Below are positions 36,336-36,634 of a stretch of DNA of 36,634 nucleotides, piece by piece. This stretch comes from Sperchopsis tessellata (lineage: Eukaryota; Arthropoda; Insecta; Coleoptera; Hydrophilidae), in assembly GCA_033557685.1 (NCBI GenBank), contig JAWQRN010000136.1, positions 1-36,634 on the forward strand. Direction: 5' to 3'. Numbering within the stretch: position 1 is the stretch's first letter; every line of letters starts with the position of its first letter. The notes below the pieces were generated by a model. The model was not told where the DNA came from and made no database searches. It saw only the letters and a list, made by a program, of their open reading frames with translations. The translations under genes were made by a program, and so were the position numbers.

Positions 36336-36634
36336 TGGTGCAGGTTCTGTTTAAATTTATCGTGATTTTTTTAATGTTCATTAATCAGTTTCACAAATCT
36401 GCGATTCGATCTTTTTTTGTGCGTATATTGTTGATTAAATATGCGGCCAGCCACAGCATAATTTTTTTACACTTGCCAAATATTGAAACTATATTTGTAC
36501 TAAATGCACTAACAAACATATTATATGGTAATTAATATATGTGAGATAACATTACCAAAATTTTATTTTTATCATTAACTTGAATATTAATAGCAGTCCA
36601 TTCTCGATAGGACCAAAATGTATTTTTACTGGAT
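36336..36634. other. no feature seen
   Basis: AT-rich sequence up to the window end. It may hold more of the neighbouring transposase remnant but shows no motif. Confidence 0.35.

Overview
This is eukaryotic, AT-rich DNA, most likely from an insect with a repeat-rich genome. A beetle would fit, but nothing in the sequence proves the order. Two real genes are present, both split by introns, both incomplete at the window edges or in the visible exons, and facing each other tail to tail. Nearly everything else I can identify is decayed mobile DNA. I see no prokaryotic signals, no CRISPR array and no new defence or metabolic system.

Gene 1 (+ strand, 1627-6600) is the 3' part of the mitochondrial NADPH:adrenodoxin oxidoreductase gene (FDXR family; dare in Drosophila). 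Three exons encode about 398 residues through to the stop codon; the 5' exons lie upstream of the window. Gene 2 (- strand, 34152 down to 8673) is an anoctamin (TMEM16) membrane protein. I reconstructed 11 exons, joined by matching splice phases, from just before the first transmembrane segment to the stop. The N-terminal dimerisation domain lies beyond the right edge of the window, and one exon between 31465 and 24289 could not be found. Two of the acidic residues that bind calcium in vertebrate anoctamins are lysine here.

Mobile DNA, left to right: LINE remnant (1-696, -); two divergently oriented Penelope-like (PLE) remnants in the last FDXR intron (2940-5040); LINE with an ATT-repeat tail between the two genes (7040-8557, +); tRNA-derived SINE with target-site duplication (9911-10242); PLE and LINE remnants (10284-11110, -); near full-length but dead Tc1 element with inverted repeats (11725-12947); palindromic-element fragment and two abutting GIY-YIG fragments (13038-13835); second SINE (13876-14093); LINE remnants (14395-14560 -, 15860-17300 +); PLE end piece (18296-18375); LINE with endonuclease and RT parts (18421-20170, -); PLE (20215-20970, -); LINE scrap (21650-21770, -); third SINE (22208-22489); LINE (24770-25555, +); unknown repeat-type gene remnant (26030-27000, -); pogo/Tigger remnant (27190-28172, -); fourth SINE (28989-29290, -); RTE-like LINE (29291-30165, -); mariner remnant (30470-30990, -); LINE (33000-33545, -); palindromic element (33581-33932); LINE (34660-35720, -); another Tc1/mariner-type transposase piece (36066-36335, -).

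The two genes have unrelated jobs: FDXR feeds electrons to mitochondrial ferredoxin for steroid and Fe-S/haem synthesis, while the anoctamin is a channel- or scramblase-type membrane protein. They are linked only by position. The anoctamin introns range from 55-60 bp to several kb, and the long ones are filled by the insertions listed above. All homology calls come from reading translated motifs by eye; no database search was run.
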